This document shows, in pieces, positions 37,309 to 47,992 of a stretch of DNA of 64,000 bases. The stretch's first letter is position 1, and each line of letters begins with the position of its first letter. Both the position numbers and the translations under genes were made by a program. The stretch is from Polynucleobacter sp. 31A-FELB (lineage in GTDB: Bacteria > Pseudomonadota > Gammaproteobacteria > Burkholderiales > Burkholderiaceae), in the NCBI RefSeq assembly GCF_018882405.1, contig NZ_JACVOO010000002.1:1-64000 (forward strand), written 5' to 3'. A model generated the notes under the pieces. That model was given only the letters and a program-made list of their open reading frames with translations. It was not told the origin of the DNA and did no database searches.

Positions 37309-38290
37309 TCTTCATCCCTTAGTGCAAGAGTATTTGCACGAGCTGCATGTATTAAGGCAGCTATCACCTCATACGCTCAAAGCTTACCGCATGGATCTGG
37401 GTGAGTTGCAAGCATTGGCAACCGATGATTCCATTGAATTATTAAAAGTCACCAATGCGCATGTACGTCGCTGGGCTGGCCGCCTGCACTCCAAAGGAAA
37501 ATCATCTCGCACGATAGCTAGAGCGCTGTCTGCGTGGCGAGGTTGGTATGACTGGTTGACTGAGAAAGATGCATGTCGTGATGCGCAGGCAGGAAGGGTG
37601 ACTGCAAACCTAGTGGCTAATCCTGTTGATGATGTGAAGGCTCCCAAGCGTTTGAAGTCTTTGCCTAAGGCGCTCTCAGTTGAGCAGGCACTCTCTTTAG
37701 TAAACCAAGCCGTAAAAGAAGCCGAAGAAAAGAAAGATCTGGAGTCGATACGTGATGCAGCGATCATCGATTTGCTGTATTCCTCTGGCCTACGTTTATC
37801 AGAGCTTCTGGGTATTGATGTAATGCAAAGCAAAGATCGCCAACAGGAGTCTGCTGGATGGTTGGATTGGGATGCTGCAGAAGTAACGGTTTTGGGTAAA
37901 GGTGGCAAGCGCCGCTCAGTTCCGATTGGTGGACCTGCAATGCAATCCCTCAAAGTCTGGCGTACGCTCCGCGATGAACTGGAGCAAGCAGATGTATCGA
38001 TAGCTTTATTTATCTCTGCTACAGGTGCGCGCCTATCCCCTCGGACTGTGCAGGCACGCCTACGGACTTTGGCAATGAGGGCTGAGCTGCCGACCCATGT
38101 GCATCCGCACATGATGCGCCATAGCTTCGCCAGTCATGTCTTGCAATCATCCCAAGATTTGCGGGCAGTACAGGAAATGCTGGGGCATGCCAGTATTGCT
38201 AGTACGCAGATTTATACCTCCTTGGATTTCCAGCACCTAGCGCAGGCATACGATAAAGCCCATCCTCGCGCAAAGGCTGGCAAAGCCTGA
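37289..38290 (+). CDS. xerC: Tyrosine recombinase XerC
   Basis: A 333-residue protein: N-terminal SAM-like core-binding domain, then the catalytic residues Arg169 (SSGLRLSELLG), Lys204 (LGKGGKRR), His274-Met-Met-Arg277, His300 and nucleophile Tyr309 (STQIYTSLDF). With XerD it resolves chromosome dimers at dif. It is slightly longer than usual because of a segment around residues 178-195. It is the housekeeping recombinase, not an island integrase. Confidence 0.93.
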   Translation: MSQAPADLHPLVQEYLHELHVLRQLSPHTLKAYRMDLGELQALATDDSIELLKVTNAHVRRWAGRLHSKGKSSRTIARALSAWRGWYDWLTEKDACRDAQAGRVTANLVANPVDDVKAPKRLKSLPKALSVEQALSLVNQAVKEAEEKKDLESIRDAAIIDLLYSSGLRLSELLGIDVMQSKDRQQESAGWLDWDAAEVTVLGKGGKRRSVPIGGPAMQSLKVWRTLRDELEQADVSIALFISATGARLSPRTVQARLRTLAMRAELPTHVHPHMMRHSFASHVLQSSQDLRAVQEMLGHASIASTQIYTSLDFQHLAQAYDKAHPRAKAGKA

Positions 38291-38353
38291 GGAACTCGGT
38301 AAGATAGAAGGTTTCCCATTTGGGGAATGTATTTATAGATTTTGAATGGATCA

Positions 38354-39418
38354 ATGATGGCGTTAATTCCGGTAACAATTCTCACAGGCTTTTTAGGTAG
38401 CGGCAAAACGACTTTGCTGAAACACATCTTGACTGAAGAGCATGGCAAAAAAATTGCTGTGATTGAAAACGAGTTCGGCGAAGAGAATATTGATAACGAC
38501 ATCTTGGTTCAAGACAATCAAGAGAACATTGTCCAAATGAGCAATGGCTGTATTTGCTGCACGATTCGTGGTGATCTGGTTGAGGCGCTCAACTCATTGT
38601 GGGAGCAGCGCAAAGATAAAAAGATTAGCTTTGATCGCGTAGTCATCGAGACTACTGGTGTGGCTAATCCAGGGCCAGTAGCACAAACATTCTTTATGGA
38701 TGATGACGTTGCGGACCATTACGTATTAGATGCGGTAGTAACACTTGTGGATGCCAAGCACGGCCCACGGCAATTGACTGAGCATGAGGAAGCACAACGT
38801 CAAGTAGGCTTTGCTGATCAAATCTTCATCACTAAGACCGATTTGGTGACGCCTGCGGAAGTTGATGCCTTACGTAATCGCTTAATGCATATGAATCCTC
38901 GCGCCCCAATTCAGGGTATTTCTAAGGGCGTGGTTCCTTTGGATGCCGTTTTGGATCTCAAGGGCTTTAATTTGAATGCGAAGCTCGATATTGACCCTCA
39001 CTTCTTGGAACAAGACGATCATGACCACGCTACTTGTGGCCACGATCACAGCCATGACCACCATGATCACAGCACTTGTGGCCATGACCATAGTCACGAC
39101 CATCATGGCCATGCGGGCCATACAGACCGTATCCAATCCTTCGTTTTTCGTAGTGATAAACCCTTTGATCATAAAAAATTAGAGGACTTCCTAGGAGGCA
39201 TTTTGGAGGTCTTTGGAGAGAAGATGTTGCGCTACAAAGGCGTCCTCTATGTGAAGGGTAGTAACCGAAAAGTCGTGTTCCAGGGCGTCCATCAGATGAT
39301 GGGGAGCGATTTAGCGGGTGTTTGGGGTGCCGAGCCGAAGCAAACGCGGATGGTTTTTATTGGCATCGATTTACCTAAAGACACCCTGCTGGCTGGGCTT
39401 GAAGGCTGTTTGGCCTAG
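38354..39418 (+). CDS. COG0523 (CobW-like) metal-chaperone GTPase with His-rich repeat
   Basis: About 354 residues. P-loop [15 protein letters not shown], metal motif [12 protein letters not shown] (CxCC), GTPase motif ITKTD, and a C-terminal CobW domain. Between them is a stretch of about 40 residues made of two near-copies of the unit [15 protein letters not shown], clearly able to bind Zn or similar metals. Start set at the ATG pair 38354/38357. It is followed by a DksA that would not need zinc, as in zinc-sparing gene sets. Confidence 0.9.
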   Translation: MMALIPVTILTGFLGSGKTTLLKHILTEEHGKKIAVIENEFGEENIDNDILVQDNQENIVQMSNGCICCTIRGDLVEALNSLWEQRKDKKISFDRVVIETTGVANPGPVAQTFFMDDDVADHYVLDAVVTLVDAKHGPRQLTEHEEAQRQVGFADQIFITKTDLVTPAEVDALRNRLMHMNPRAPIQGISKGVVPLDAVLDLKGFNLNAKLDIDPHFLEQDDHDHATCGHDHSHDHHDHSTCGHDHSHDHHGHAGHTDRIQSFVFRSDKPFDHKKLEDFLGGILEVFGEKMLRYKGVLYVKGSNRKVVFQGVHQMMGSDLAGVWGAEPKQTRMVFIGIDLPKDTLLAGLEGCLA

Positions 39419-39531
39419 GAAATATCAAGTACAATCCGGCGCCACGGTCAATATTGGTAAATATTGGCAAAAGGGCGGTAAAAGTTTGGCAGAATGAAGT
39501 AATAATGGTTTAGAACCATGGAAAGAATGAA

Positions 39532-40020
39532 ATGACGGTAAAAACACCAACGAAATCTACGGCTACAGCAAAAGCGCCTAGTAAGGCTGCAAGTGCAAAG
39601 GCTGCTAAGGGTGCCCCTTTAACAGAAGTTGAATTGCTCAAGATGTCCGAAAAGGACTATATGAATGCGGCTCAACTTGATTTTTTCCGCCAAAAGCTTC
39701 TGACCTTAAAAGACGATATTTTGAAAAATGCTTCTGAGACCACAGAGCATTTGCGTGAAAACATTTTGGTTCCTGATCCTGCGGATCGCGCAACGATTGA
39801 AGAAGAGCACGCTCTTGAGTTGCGCACACGTGATCGCGAGCGCAAGTTATTGAAAAAAGTAGAGCAGGCGCTAGCCCGCATTGAGTCTGGCGATTATGGT
39901 TGGTGTGAAGAGACTGGGGAGCCGATTGGTTTGAACCGTTTAATTGCTCGTCCAACAGCCAATCTTTCTCTCGAGGCGCAAGAGCGTCGCGAGCTTCGTC
40001 AAAAGTTGTTTGGCGATTAA
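39532..40020 (+). CDS. dksA: DksA transcription factor lacking three of four zinc-finger cysteines
   Basis: A 162-residue RNA polymerase secondary-channel factor acting with ppGpp. The coiled coil carries the acidic tip in [20 protein letters not shown]. The zinc-finger region reads [16 protein letters not shown], then [13 protein letters not shown]: only the first of the four cysteines of E. coli DksA is present, as in many alpha- and betaproteobacterial forms. An Ala/Lys-rich N-terminal extension of about 30 residues precedes it. AAAGAATGAA precedes the start. Confidence 0.92.
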   Translation: MTVKTPTKSTATAKAPSKAASAKAAKGAPLTEVELLKMSEKDYMNAAQLDFFRQKLLTLKDDILKNASETTEHLRENILVPDPADRATIEEEHALELRTRDRERKLLKKVEQALARIESGDYGWCEETGEPIGLNRLIARPTANLSLEAQERRELRQKLFGD

Positions 40021-40046
40021 TTGCCAGATCAAATAAAAAAGTAGCA

Positions 40047-40949
40047 ATGACAAAGCAATCTCCATCTATTAGCGAAATCTCTCCACTACTTAAGGCGGAG
40101 ATTTTGGCCGAGGCCTTGCCTTACATTCGTGCGTATCACGGTAAGACTATCGTCATTAAGTACGGCGGAAACGCTATGGTTGAAGAGCGCCTCAAAGAAA
40201 GTTTTGCGCGCGATGTCATCTTGCTCAAGCTGGTTGGTATGAACCCAGTTGTCGTTCACGGTGGTGGACCGCAAATTGATGAGGCCCTCAAAAAGATTGG
40301 CAAGACTGGCACCTTTATTCAAGGTATGCGTGTAACCGATGAAGAAACCATGGAAGTGGTCGAGTGGGTTCTCGGTGGTGAAGTACAGCAAGATATCGTG
40401 ATGTTGATCAACCACTTTGGCGGTCAGGCTGTTGGCTTGACTGGTAAGGATGGTGGCTTGATTCGTGCCAAGAAAATGTTGGTTGCTGATGAGAAGAAAG
40501 CTGGCGGAACGATTGATTTAGGTTTTGTTGGTGAAATCGAAGCAATTAACCCAGCAGTTGTAAAAGCATTGCAAGACGACGCCTTTATTCCAGTGATCTC
40601 CCCAATTGGATTTAGCGAAGAAGGTCAGGCCTACAACATCAATGCTGACTTGGTAGCTGGCAAGATGGCCGAAATTTTGCATGCAGAGAAATTAGTCATG
40701 ATGACAAATATTCCTGGTGTGATGGATAAAAACGGCACGCTCTTAACAGACTTAACTGCACGTGAGATTGATGGCCTATTTGCTGATGGCACGATTTCTG
40801 GCGGAATGTTGCCAAAGATTTCCTCGGCATTGGATGCCGCAAAGAGTGGCGTGAATTCAGTTCACATTATTGATGGACGAATCGAACACTCTCTATTGTT
40901 AGAGATCCTGACAGAGCAAGCGTTTGGAACAATGATTCGCTCCCGCTAA
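40047..40949 (+). CDS. argB: Acetylglutamate kinase
   Basis: The 300-residue protein has [30 protein letters not shown] and [19 protein letters not shown], the amino-acid-kinase motifs of ArgB. It is the second step of arginine biosynthesis. First gene of a same-strand run argB-slmA-metX-metW-ampG. Confidence 0.96.
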   Translation: MTKQSPSISEISPLLKAEILAEALPYIRAYHGKTIVIKYGGNAMVEERLKESFARDVILLKLVGMNPVVVHGGGPQIDEALKKIGKTGTFIQGMRVTDEETMEVVEWVLGGEVQQDIVMLINHFGGQAVGLTGKDGGLIRAKKMLVADEKKAGGTIDLGFVGEIEAINPAVVKALQDDAFIPVISPIGFSEEGQAYNINADLVAGKMAEILHAEKLVMMTNIPGVMDKNGTLLTDLTAREIDGLFADGTISGGMLPKISSALDAAKSGVNSVHIIDGRIEHSLLLEILTEQAFGTMIRSR

Positions 40950-40971
40950 GAGTTGAATAAGAGATATAGAC

Positions 40972-41628
40972 ATGCGTGATTCTTTAGACCCTACTGCATC
41001 AGAGATCGAAGCGACAGCTGCCGAAGAGGGTAAGACACGTAAGCGTCCACGCCCTGGCGAGCGCCGCCTCCAGATATTGCAGGTGTTGGCTGAGATGTTG
41101 CAAAACCCTAAGGGTGAGCGTGTAACTACTGCAGCGTTGGCAGCAAAAATTCAAGTTTCAGAAGCGGCCCTCTATCGACATTTCGCTAGTAAGGCGCAGA
41201 TGTTTGAAGGCTTGATTTCTTTTGTCGAGCAAACAGTTTTTGGTCTGATTAATCAGATTAATCAGAAAGAAGAGTCTGGACTTGCACAAGCGCGCGGTAT
41301 TTTGCAGATGCTTTTATTCTTTGCTGAAAAGAATCCCGGCATGACTCGCGTCCTTTTGGGCGATGCTTTATTGCAAGAGGATGACCGTTTGCAAGAGCGG
41401 ATTACCCAAGTACTTGATCGCGTAGAGGCTTCTTTAAAGCAGGCATTGCGTATTGCACAAACTCAGGGTGGCACATGGGCAAACGTGTCTCAAGATGAAG
41501 TGAGCATCCGTGCGGCGATGTTGATGAGTTATGTCTTGGGCCGCTGGCACCGTTTTGCTCGTAGCGGCTTCAAGAAGCTTCCAACCGAAGCGTCAGATAT
41601 TAGTCTTCGCATTCTTCTGTCCGAATGA
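40972..41628 (+). CDS. slmA: Nucleoid occlusion factor SlmA (TetR fold)
   Basis: The 218-residue protein has a TetR-type helix-turn-helix: [20 protein letters not shown], then [11 protein letters not shown]. The rest matches SlmA ([20 protein letters not shown]). It blocks FtsZ assembly over DNA. Its stop overlaps the metX start by 4 bases. Confidence 0.88.
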   Translation: MRDSLDPTASEIEATAAEEGKTRKRPRPGERRLQILQVLAEMLQNPKGERVTTAALAAKIQVSEAALYRHFASKAQMFEGLISFVEQTVFGLINQINQKEESGLAQARGILQMLLFFAEKNPGMTRVLLGDALLQEDDRLQERITQVLDRVEASLKQALRIAQTQGGTWANVSQDEVSIRAAMLMSYVLGRWHRFARSGFKKLPTEASDISLRILLSE

Positions 41629-42764
41629 GCGAGCTACACCTTTCTAGAAACACTATCCACTTTGCCGAGCCCTTGCCTTTGCAAAGTGGCGCCATCTTAT
41701 CGGGCTACGATTTAGTTATTGAAACTTACGGCAAGCTCAATGCCGATAAAAGTAATGCTGTACTAGTTTGTCATGCGCTAAATGCATCACACCATGTGGC
41801 CGGTCCTAACCCAGATGATGCAAGCGATATTGGCTGGTGGGACAACATGATTGGCCCGGGTAAGCCTGTTGATACCGATCACTTCTTTGTTATTGGTGTT
41901 AATAACCTAGGCTCTTGTTTCGGATCCACGGGTCCAATGAGCATCAATCCGGCTACTAGCAAGCCTTATGGCGCAGACTTCCCAGTCATTACGGTGGAAG
42001 ATTGGGTTAATACTCAGGCGCGCTTAGCCGATAAGTTGGGCATTCGTCGCTTTGCTGCAGTAATGGGCGGTAGTTTGGGCGGCATGCAGGCATTGGCTTG
42101 GTCAATTCAGTTCCCAAAACGCCTTGCGCATTGCTTAGTAATTGCATCAACACCAAAGCTGAGTGCGCAGAACATTGCCTTTAATGAAGTGGCGCGTAAT
42201 GCCATTTTGTCGGACCCAGATTTTCATGGTGGCAATTACTACGAGCATGGCGTGGTGCCAAAGCGTGGCTTAAAGCTGGCTCGTATGGTTGGTCATATCA
42301 CCTATTTATCTGACGATGACATGGCAGAAAAGTTTGGGCGCGAGCTGCAAAGGCCTAACGGTGAATCTCAAGATTATCGTTTTAGCTTTGATGTTGAATT
42401 TGAGGTTGAAAGTTATTTGCGTCATCAAGGTGATAAGTTTTCCACTTACTTTGATGCCAACACCTATTTGTTGATTACCAGAGCATTGGATTATTTTGAT
42501 CCTTCTCGTCGTTACGAGGGCAGCTTGAATCGCGCCTTAGCTGAAGTGCAGGCCAAGTTTTTAGTTGTGAGCTTCTCTACAGATTGGCGCTTCCCGCCAA
42601 ATCGCAGTCGCGAGATTGTGCAATCCTTGCTCAGCAACAAGAGTGAAGTAAGTTATGCAGAGATTGATGCGCCACACGGGCACGATGCTTTCTTGTTGGA
42701 TGATCCTCGTTATCACAATTTGATTCGTGCTTATTTTGAACAAATGCTAGAGGCTAAATCATGA
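41625..42764 (+). CDS. metX: Homoserine O-acyltransferase MetX
   Basis: A 379-residue alpha/beta hydrolase with nucleophile elbow [16 protein letters not shown] and C-terminal [12 protein letters not shown] with the catalytic His and Asp. Acylates homoserine in methionine synthesis. Proteobacterial MetX partnered with MetW often uses succinyl-CoA, so acetyl or succinyl specificity is open. Confidence 0.94.
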   Translation: MSELHLSRNTIHFAEPLPLQSGAILSGYDLVIETYGKLNADKSNAVLVCHALNASHHVAGPNPDDASDIGWWDNMIGPGKPVDTDHFFVIGVNNLGSCFGSTGPMSINPATSKPYGADFPVITVEDWVNTQARLADKLGIRRFAAVMGGSLGGMQALAWSIQFPKRLAHCLVIASTPKLSAQNIAFNEVARNAILSDPDFHGGNYYEHGVVPKRGLKLARMVGHITYLSDDDMAEKFGRELQRPNGESQDYRFSFDVEFEVESYLRHQGDKFSTYFDANTYLLITRALDYFDPSRRYEGSLNRALAEVQAKFLVVSFSTDWRFPPNRSREIVQSLLSNKSEVSYAEIDAPHGHDAFLLDDPRYHNLIRAYFEQMLEAKS

Positions 42765-43342
42765 AGCGCGCAGACTTTGCCGCAATAGCGAACTGGATTG
42801 CGCCGAATAGTGAAGTGCTTGATCTCGGTTGCGGTGATGGTAGCTTCCTAGAGTATTTGCAAAAGAAAAAGCCTGTTCATGCTTACGGAGTTGAGATTGA
42901 TGATGCGCGCGTACTTTCTTGCGCTCAAAAGGGTTTGAACGTCATTCAACAAAATCTTGAAGGGGGCTTAGCGCTCTTTGAGAACAATAGCTTTGATACG
43001 GTAGTGCTCTCGCAAACACTGCAAACTATTCATGAAACTGAAAAGATCTTGCGTGAAGTAGTCCGAGTTGGCAAGGAGTCGATTGTTTCTTTCCCAAACT
43101 TTGGCCACTGGTCTCATCGCCTAGCAGTTGGCTTTGGCCGCATGCCTGTCTCTAAGAGCTTGCCATATCAGTGGTACAACACGCCTAACGTGCGCGTTCT
43201 CACGGTGGCCGATTTTGAAAAGCTGGCTTCGAGCTTGGGATTGCAAATTTCGGATCAATGCATCTTGCATGAGGGTCGTCAGGTTACTTTGATGCCCAAT
43301 CTTTTTGGAAGCCTAGCGCTGTTCCGCGTTCGACGTGCTTAG
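42761..43342 (+). CDS. metW: Methionine biosynthesis protein MetW
   Basis: A 193-residue class I methyltransferase fold with [16 protein letters not shown] and [20 protein letters not shown], the MetW signature. Required with MetX for homoserine acylation in several proteobacteria. Overlaps metX by 4 and the AmpG-like gene by 8 bases. Confidence 0.94.
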   Translation: MKRADFAAIANWIAPNSEVLDLGCGDGSFLEYLQKKKPVHAYGVEIDDARVLSCAQKGLNVIQQNLEGGLALFENNSFDTVVLSQTLQTIHETEKILREVVRVGKESIVSFPNFGHWSHRLAVGFGRMPVSKSLPYQWYNTPNVRVLTVADFEKLASSLGLQISDQCILHEGRQVTLMPNLFGSLALFRVRRA

Positions 43343-44669
43343 TACGATTGAGTCCTGGCTGAAAGATTTTCGGGTTTATCTCGAATGGCCTTGTCTCCGA
43401 ATGCTCTTCTTGGGCTTCTCTGCAGGTCTCCCCCTACTACTGATTTTAGGAACTCTGAGCTTTTGGCTAAGAGAGGCTGGTATTGATCGCAGCACCATCG
43501 GTTATCTCACTTGGGTTGGTTTGATCTACGCATTTAAGTGGATGTGGGCTCCTTTGGTTGACCGACTATCCATTCCCTTGTTATCGACTTTATTTGGTAG
43601 AAGGCGTAGCTGGCTTCTATTTGCACAGTTGCTGATTGTTCTGGGTTTGGTGGGTATGGCTAGTATTGACCCCAAAGTTCAGCTCACGCCGGTTGTGTGG
43701 TGCGCACTCCTGGTTGCCTTTGGTTCTGCAACGCAAGATATTGCTTTAGATGCTTTTCGGATCGAGTCTGCTGATAGCGATCATCAAGCGGCTTTAGCCG
43801 CCACATATCAAACAGGTTATCGACTCGCTTTAATTTGGGCTGGTGCTGGCGTTCTTTGGTTGGCTGCCCGCGCTGAGTCAGGCTCTGCTAGCTATGATCC
43901 TGCTGCATGGCAATTTGCCTATCTTTGTATGGCGCTCTCGATTGGTGTGGGTGTGATCACCACCTTGTTTAGTAAAGAGCCTGTTCGTATTGAGCTTGCA
44001 AAAGCTCGTAATGCAAAAGCATGGCTGCATCAAACTTTGATTGAGCCATTTGCCGACTTTATTAAACGCTATGGTTGGCACGCAATTTTGATTTTGTCCT
44101 TAATTGCCATCTATCGCATTAGTGATGTGGTTATGGGCATCATGGCCAATCCGTTTTATGTGGATATGGGTTACACCAAAGATGAGGTGGCGGCAGTTAG
44201 TAAGGTCTTTGGCGTGGTGATGACCTTGGTCGGAGCCTTTGTAGGCGGCGTCCTCACATTGCGCTTCGGAGTGATGCGCATTTTATTTCTAGGTGCGATT
44301 TTATCGGCCGTCAGCAATTTGTTATTTGCTTGGCTTGCCACTCAGGGTCATGACTTACATGGCTTGATCTGGGTAATTTCTGCGGATAACCTGAGTTCCG
44401 GAATTGCTTCAGCCGCCTTTATTGCGTTCTTGTCGGCGCTGACGAATATTCAATACTCTGCAACTCAGTACGCATTGTTTAGTTCGATGATGCTCCTGTT
44501 GCCAAAGTGGCTAGCTGGATTCTCAGGCGTCTTTGTAAATAACTTTGGCTACTCAAACTTTTTTATTAGCACCGCAATTATTGGTGCTCCAGCATTAATT
44601 CTGATTTGGCTCACCATTCACTTCAAGGTTGTCGAGTTTAAAAAACACAACGCTCAGGTCGCTAAATAG
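43335..44669 (+). CDS. ampG: AmpG-type muropeptide permease (MFS)
   Basis: A 444-residue major-facilitator protein of about twelve helices with FLGFSAGLPLLLILGTLSFW near the N-terminus and GSATQDIALDAFRIE, both typical of AmpG. Imports anhydromuropeptides for recycling. It overlaps the opposite-strand xthA gene by 8 bases at their 3' ends. Confidence 0.9.
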   Translation: MLSTIESWLKDFRVYLEWPCLRMLFLGFSAGLPLLLILGTLSFWLREAGIDRSTIGYLTWVGLIYAFKWMWAPLVDRLSIPLLSTLFGRRRSWLLFAQLLIVLGLVGMASIDPKVQLTPVVWCALLVAFGSATQDIALDAFRIESADSDHQAALAATYQTGYRLALIWAGAGVLWLAARAESGSASYDPAAWQFAYLCMALSIGVGVITTLFSKEPVRIELAKARNAKAWLHQTLIEPFADFIKRYGWHAILILSLIAIYRISDVVMGIMANPFYVDMGYTKDEVAAVSKVFGVVMTLVGAFVGGVLTLRFGVMRILFLGAILSAVSNLLFAWLATQGHDLHGLIWVISADNLSSGIASAAFIAFLSALTNIQYSATQYALFSSMMLLLPKWLAGFSGVFVNNFGYSNFFISTAIIGAPALILIWLTIHFKVVEFKKHNAQVAK

Positions 44670-45444
44670 ACCAGTCGTAATCTACTGTGAGTGGTGCGTG
44701 ATCTGAGAAGCGCTCATCTTTATACACAGCAGTATTTTTGGCGCTTGCCGCAATCCCTGGGGTAGTGATGTGATAATCGATACGCCAGCCGACGTTCTTC
44801 GCATAAGCCTGACCCCGATTACTCCACCAGGTGTAGCAGGACTCAGTCGCTTCGGGCTCTAGCTTTCTATAGACATCTACGTAACCGACTTTGCCAAATA
44901 GGTTTGTCAGCCAAGCCCGCTCCTCCGGTAAAAAGCCCGAGTTCTTCAGATTGCCTTTCCAGTTCTTGAGGTCAATCTCATTGTGGGCAATATTCACATC
45001 CCCACACAGCACAATCTCGCGCCCTGACTTTTTGAGTTCAACTAGGTGTGGCAAGAAAGAGTCGAGATAACGATATTTAGCCTCCTGTCTTTCTGGTGAG
45101 CTTGAGCCTGAGGGCATATACACCGAGATTACTGACAGCTTCTTGAATCGGGCTTCTACATAGCGCCCCTCTGCATCAAACTCTTCATTGCCATAGCCAT
45201 AGAGCACCTCATCAGGCTTGTGAGGGGTATAGATGCCACAACCGCTGTAACCCTTTTTCTCAGCGTGATGAAAGAAGCCATGCAGCCCGTCTGGATTGAG
45301 GATGGCATCTTCCAAGTCGTCCTGCTGAGCTTTGAGCTCCTGCATGCAGACAAAGTCAACCTTTTGTTTTACAACCCAAGGCATGAAGCCTTTTTTGACT
45401 GCAGAACGGATACCGTTGAGGTTGGCAGAAATGATGCGTAACAT
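44662..45444 (-). CDS. xthA: Exodeoxyribonuclease III
   Basis: A 260-residue AP endonuclease/3' exonuclease. Catalytic motifs LRIISANLNGIRSAVKKGF, MQELKAQ, GDVNIAHNEIDL and the final SDHAPLTVDY are complete. Base excision repair. Divergent from pyrE with 8 bases between starts. Confidence 0.95.
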   Translation of the reverse strand: MLRIISANLNGIRSAVKKGFMPWVVKQKVDFVCMQELKAQQDDLEDAILNPDGLHGFFHHAEKKGYSGCGIYTPHKPDEVLYGYGNEEFDAEGRYVEARFKKLSVISVYMPSGSSSPERQEAKYRYLDSFLPHLVELKKSGREIVLCGDVNIAHNEIDLKNWKGNLKNSGFLPEERAWLTNLFGKVGYVDVYRKLEPEATESCYTWWSNRGQAYAKNVGWRIDYHITTPGIAASAKNTAVYKDERFSDHAPLTVDYDWSI

Positions 45445-45452
45445 ATAGGCCT

Positions 45453-46121
45453 ATGAGCTCAAAAAATTCTAATCAAGATAACTTTATTCAATTTGCCCTG
45501 GAGGCAAATGTTTTGTCGTTTGGGGAGTTTAAAACTAAAGCGGGTCGCCTTTCTCCTTATTTCTTTAATGCGGGTGGATTTAACGATGGCGCACGCTTAA
45601 GCGCCTTGGGTCGTTATTACGCCAAGGCTTTGCAAGAGTCTGGCCTGCAGTACGACATGCTTTATGGACCAGCCTATAAGGGCATCACTTTGGCTGCTGC
45701 CACTGCAATTGCTTTGGCCGATGCTGGCCGTAATGTGCCTTATGCCTACAACCGTAAAGAAGCCAAAGATCATGGCGAAGGCGGTTCATTGGTCGGCGCC
45801 CCAGTTAAAGGCAAAGTAGTCATCATTGACGATGTGATTTCCGCGGGAACATCTGTCAGAGAGTCTGTGAAATTGATTCGCGATGCAGGCGCAGAGCCAG
45901 CAGCGGTATTGATTGCTTTAGATCGTATGGAAAAATCAGGGACTGCTACTGAGATTGGTGATAAGTCAGCAGTGCAGGCTGTTGAGCAAGAATTTGGATT
46001 GCCGGTAGTAGCGATTGCGAACTTGGCAGACTTGATGGCTTTCTTAACCACCTCCAGCAATGCCGAGCTAACAAACTATTTGCCAGCAGTAAAAGACTAT
46101 CGCGAGAAGTACGGTATTTAA
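45453..46121 (+). CDS. pyrE: Orotate phosphoribosyltransferase
   Basis: The 222-residue protein has the PRPP loop VVIIDDVISAGTSVRES and NRKEAKDHGEGGSLVG. Pyrimidine synthesis. The next gene, dapF, is convergent. Confidence 0.96.
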   Translation: MSSKNSNQDNFIQFALEANVLSFGEFKTKAGRLSPYFFNAGGFNDGARLSALGRYYAKALQESGLQYDMLYGPAYKGITLAAATAIALADAGRNVPYAYNRKEAKDHGEGGSLVGAPVKGKVVIIDDVISAGTSVRESVKLIRDAGAEPAAVLIALDRMEKSGTATEIGDKSAVQAVEQEFGLPVVAIANLADLMAFLTTSSNAELTNYLPAVKDYREKYGI

Positions 46122-46153
46122 TCTAAAGAGTAGCAGCCCTACATTTTCGCTCT

Positions 46154-47056
46154 TTAGATTTTTGTTTCGCCTTCAAATACGGTAATGGCAGGGCCTGTCA
46201 TGGTGACGGGCTGAGCAACTTCATTGATCATGCCGCTCCAAGCAATTAGTAAATCGCCACCACGGGTATGCACTTTGACGGGAGAGTCGATTAAGCCACG
46301 ACGAATGCCCGAGACTACTGCAGCGCACGCACCAGTGCCACAAGCGAGAGTCTCACCGGCGCCACGCTCATAGACGCGCAACTTGATTTCATTGCGATTG
46401 AGGATTTGCATATAACCAGCATTTACTCTTTTTGGAAATGCTGCATCTTTTTCGATTGATAGACCTTCTTCGAGTACGGGTGCGCTATCAACATCGCCCA
46501 CTACTTGCACTGCATGGGGATTGCCCATCGACACAACGCCGATCCAGCTGTCGTGTGGAGCAGGCGTAGTAATAGGCAGGGCGTAGAGCATTTCATGAAA
46601 CTCTTGCTTACTTGCTAAGCCGCTTGCGTTAAAAGGAATTTGGCTGTGCTCAAAAATCGGCGCGCCCATATCCACTTCCACCTGACCATCATCATGAGAT
46701 CTCAATGTAAGAACGGTATGCGCTACTTCTACGCGCAAAGGATTTTTTGTGGAAAGACCTTGGTCGAGCACAAAGCGAACAAAGCAACGTGAACCGTTGC
46801 CGCATTGCTCAACTTCACCACCATCCGCATTAAAAATGCGATAACGAAAATCTGCATCGGGACGAGTGGCTTTTTCAACGAGCAGAATTTGATCAGCACC
46901 AATGCCAAATTGGCGATGAGCTAGTTTCTGCCACTGCTCACGTGTGATGTCGCCGAGGTCTTGATCAATTCCATTGAGCACAATGAAATCGTTGCCGGCA
47001 CCATGCATTTTGGTGAAGCGTAATGTGCGTGCAGGCTTGTTTAAATTCGTGCTCAA
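46154..47056 (-). CDS. dapF: Diaminopimelate epimerase
   Basis: The 300-residue protein has the two catalytic cysteines in [12 protein letters not shown] and [13 protein letters not shown]. It makes meso-DAP for lysine and peptidoglycan. Follows the two acyltransferase genes on the same strand (gap 11 bases). Confidence 0.96.
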   Translation of the reverse strand: MSTNLNKPARTLRFTKMHGAGNDFIVLNGIDQDLGDITREQWQKLAHRQFGIGADQILLVEKATRPDADFRYRIFNADGGEVEQCGNGSRCFVRFVLDQGLSTKNPLRVEVAHTVLTLRSHDDGQVEVDMGAPIFEHSQIPFNASGLASKQEFHEMLYALPITTPAPHDSWIGVVSMGNPHAVQVVGDVDSAPVLEEGLSIEKDAAFPKRVNAGYMQILNRNEIKLRVYERGAGETLACGTGACAAVVSGIRRGLIDSPVKVHTRGGDLLIAWSGMINEVAQPVTMTGPAITVFEGETKI

Positions 47057-47067
47057 AAGAATTCCAA

Positions 47068-47967
47068 TTATTTGTAAAGACTTGGCTCGCCAGCTGGCCG
47101 ATGTTTAAAGCGTTTGTGTACCCAATAGTACTCCGCCGGCCTTTCTCTAACAAGGTCTTCAATGTATTTGTTTAAGCGTGCAGTATCGGCTTCCACATCA
47201 TCCGTTGGAAAGTTGGGAAGTGGTGCGCTAATGTTGCAGGTATAAGCCTTACGATCGGGATTCAAAGTGGTGGTCATGAGACAAACTTCTGCACCACTGA
47301 GTCTGGCTAAGCGTGAGACCGAAGTGATCGTATTGGTTTGGATTCCAAAGAAGGGAACAAAAACAGAGTCGCGTGGACCAAGATCAATATCAGGCGCAAT
47401 AAAAATAAAGTTACCCGTTTGAATTTCACGAATCAGATCACGTAAGCGACTTTGTCTCTCAATCGATTTGCCTCCAAAACGATTTCTCCATTCAATCATC
47501 TTTTGATTAAAGAATGGGTTCTTCATATTTTGGTAGAGGCCGGCACCGCGTGGCCAATCATGCTGACTGGCCAAAACAGAAAGCGCCATGAAGCCGCCCT
47601 CGAGTCCTACAAAGTGAGGATTGATCAAGAGTCGTGGCTTGCGATCGCCCAGCGTAATCGCGGAGTTAATCGTAACGATGTCAGTGATCTGCTTTCCGCT
47701 GCCGAGCCAAATCCGACTTCTCTCAATTACGCTACGTCCAAACAATTTCCAATGCTCTAGTGCAAGCGTATCAATTTCATCTTCGCTCAGATTGGGAAAG
47801 CAAAGACGAAGGTTGGTTTTAACAACTTTTACACGCTCATTCGGTATATGCGCCACTAACCAGCCGAGGCCATAGCCAATGTAAATGGTGAAGGTATAGG
47901 GCAGAAACGCAAAAAGACGCAGTAAGTTCAGCGCCAGAAAATTAAAAACGTTTTGTAACCAGGTCAT
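47068..47967 (-). CDS. LpxL/HtrB-type lipid A acyltransferase, copy 2
   Basis: The 299-residue protein has motif [10 protein letters not shown] and the end [18 protein letters not shown]. Strongly similar to copy 1 at 23886 (shared GLGxLxAxIP, [19 protein letters not shown], ETNTI-type blocks). It adds the secondary acyl chain of lipid A. Confidence 0.9.
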   Translation of the reverse strand: MTWLQNVFNFLALNLLRLFAFLPYTFTIYIGYGLGWLVAHIPNERVKVVKTNLRLCFPNLSEDEIDTLALEHWKLFGRSVIERSRIWLGSGKQITDIVTINSAITLGDRKPRLLINPHFVGLEGGFMALSVLASQHDWPRGAGLYQNMKNPFFNQKMIEWRNRFGGKSIERQSRLRDLIREIQTGNFIFIAPDIDLGPRDSVFVPFFGIQTNTITSVSRLARLSGAEVCLMTTTLNPDRKAYTCNISAPLPNFPTDDVEADTARLNKYIEDLVRERPAEYYWVHKRFKHRPAGEPSLYK

Positions 47968-47992
47968 GTTGAATAAATTATAAATTTATTAA

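Noticed and set aside
37289-38290. XerC as the integrase responsible for the tRNA-tail array
   Set aside because: It is in the conserved DUF484-xerC setting about 30 kb away and looks like the chromosomal dimer-resolution enzyme.
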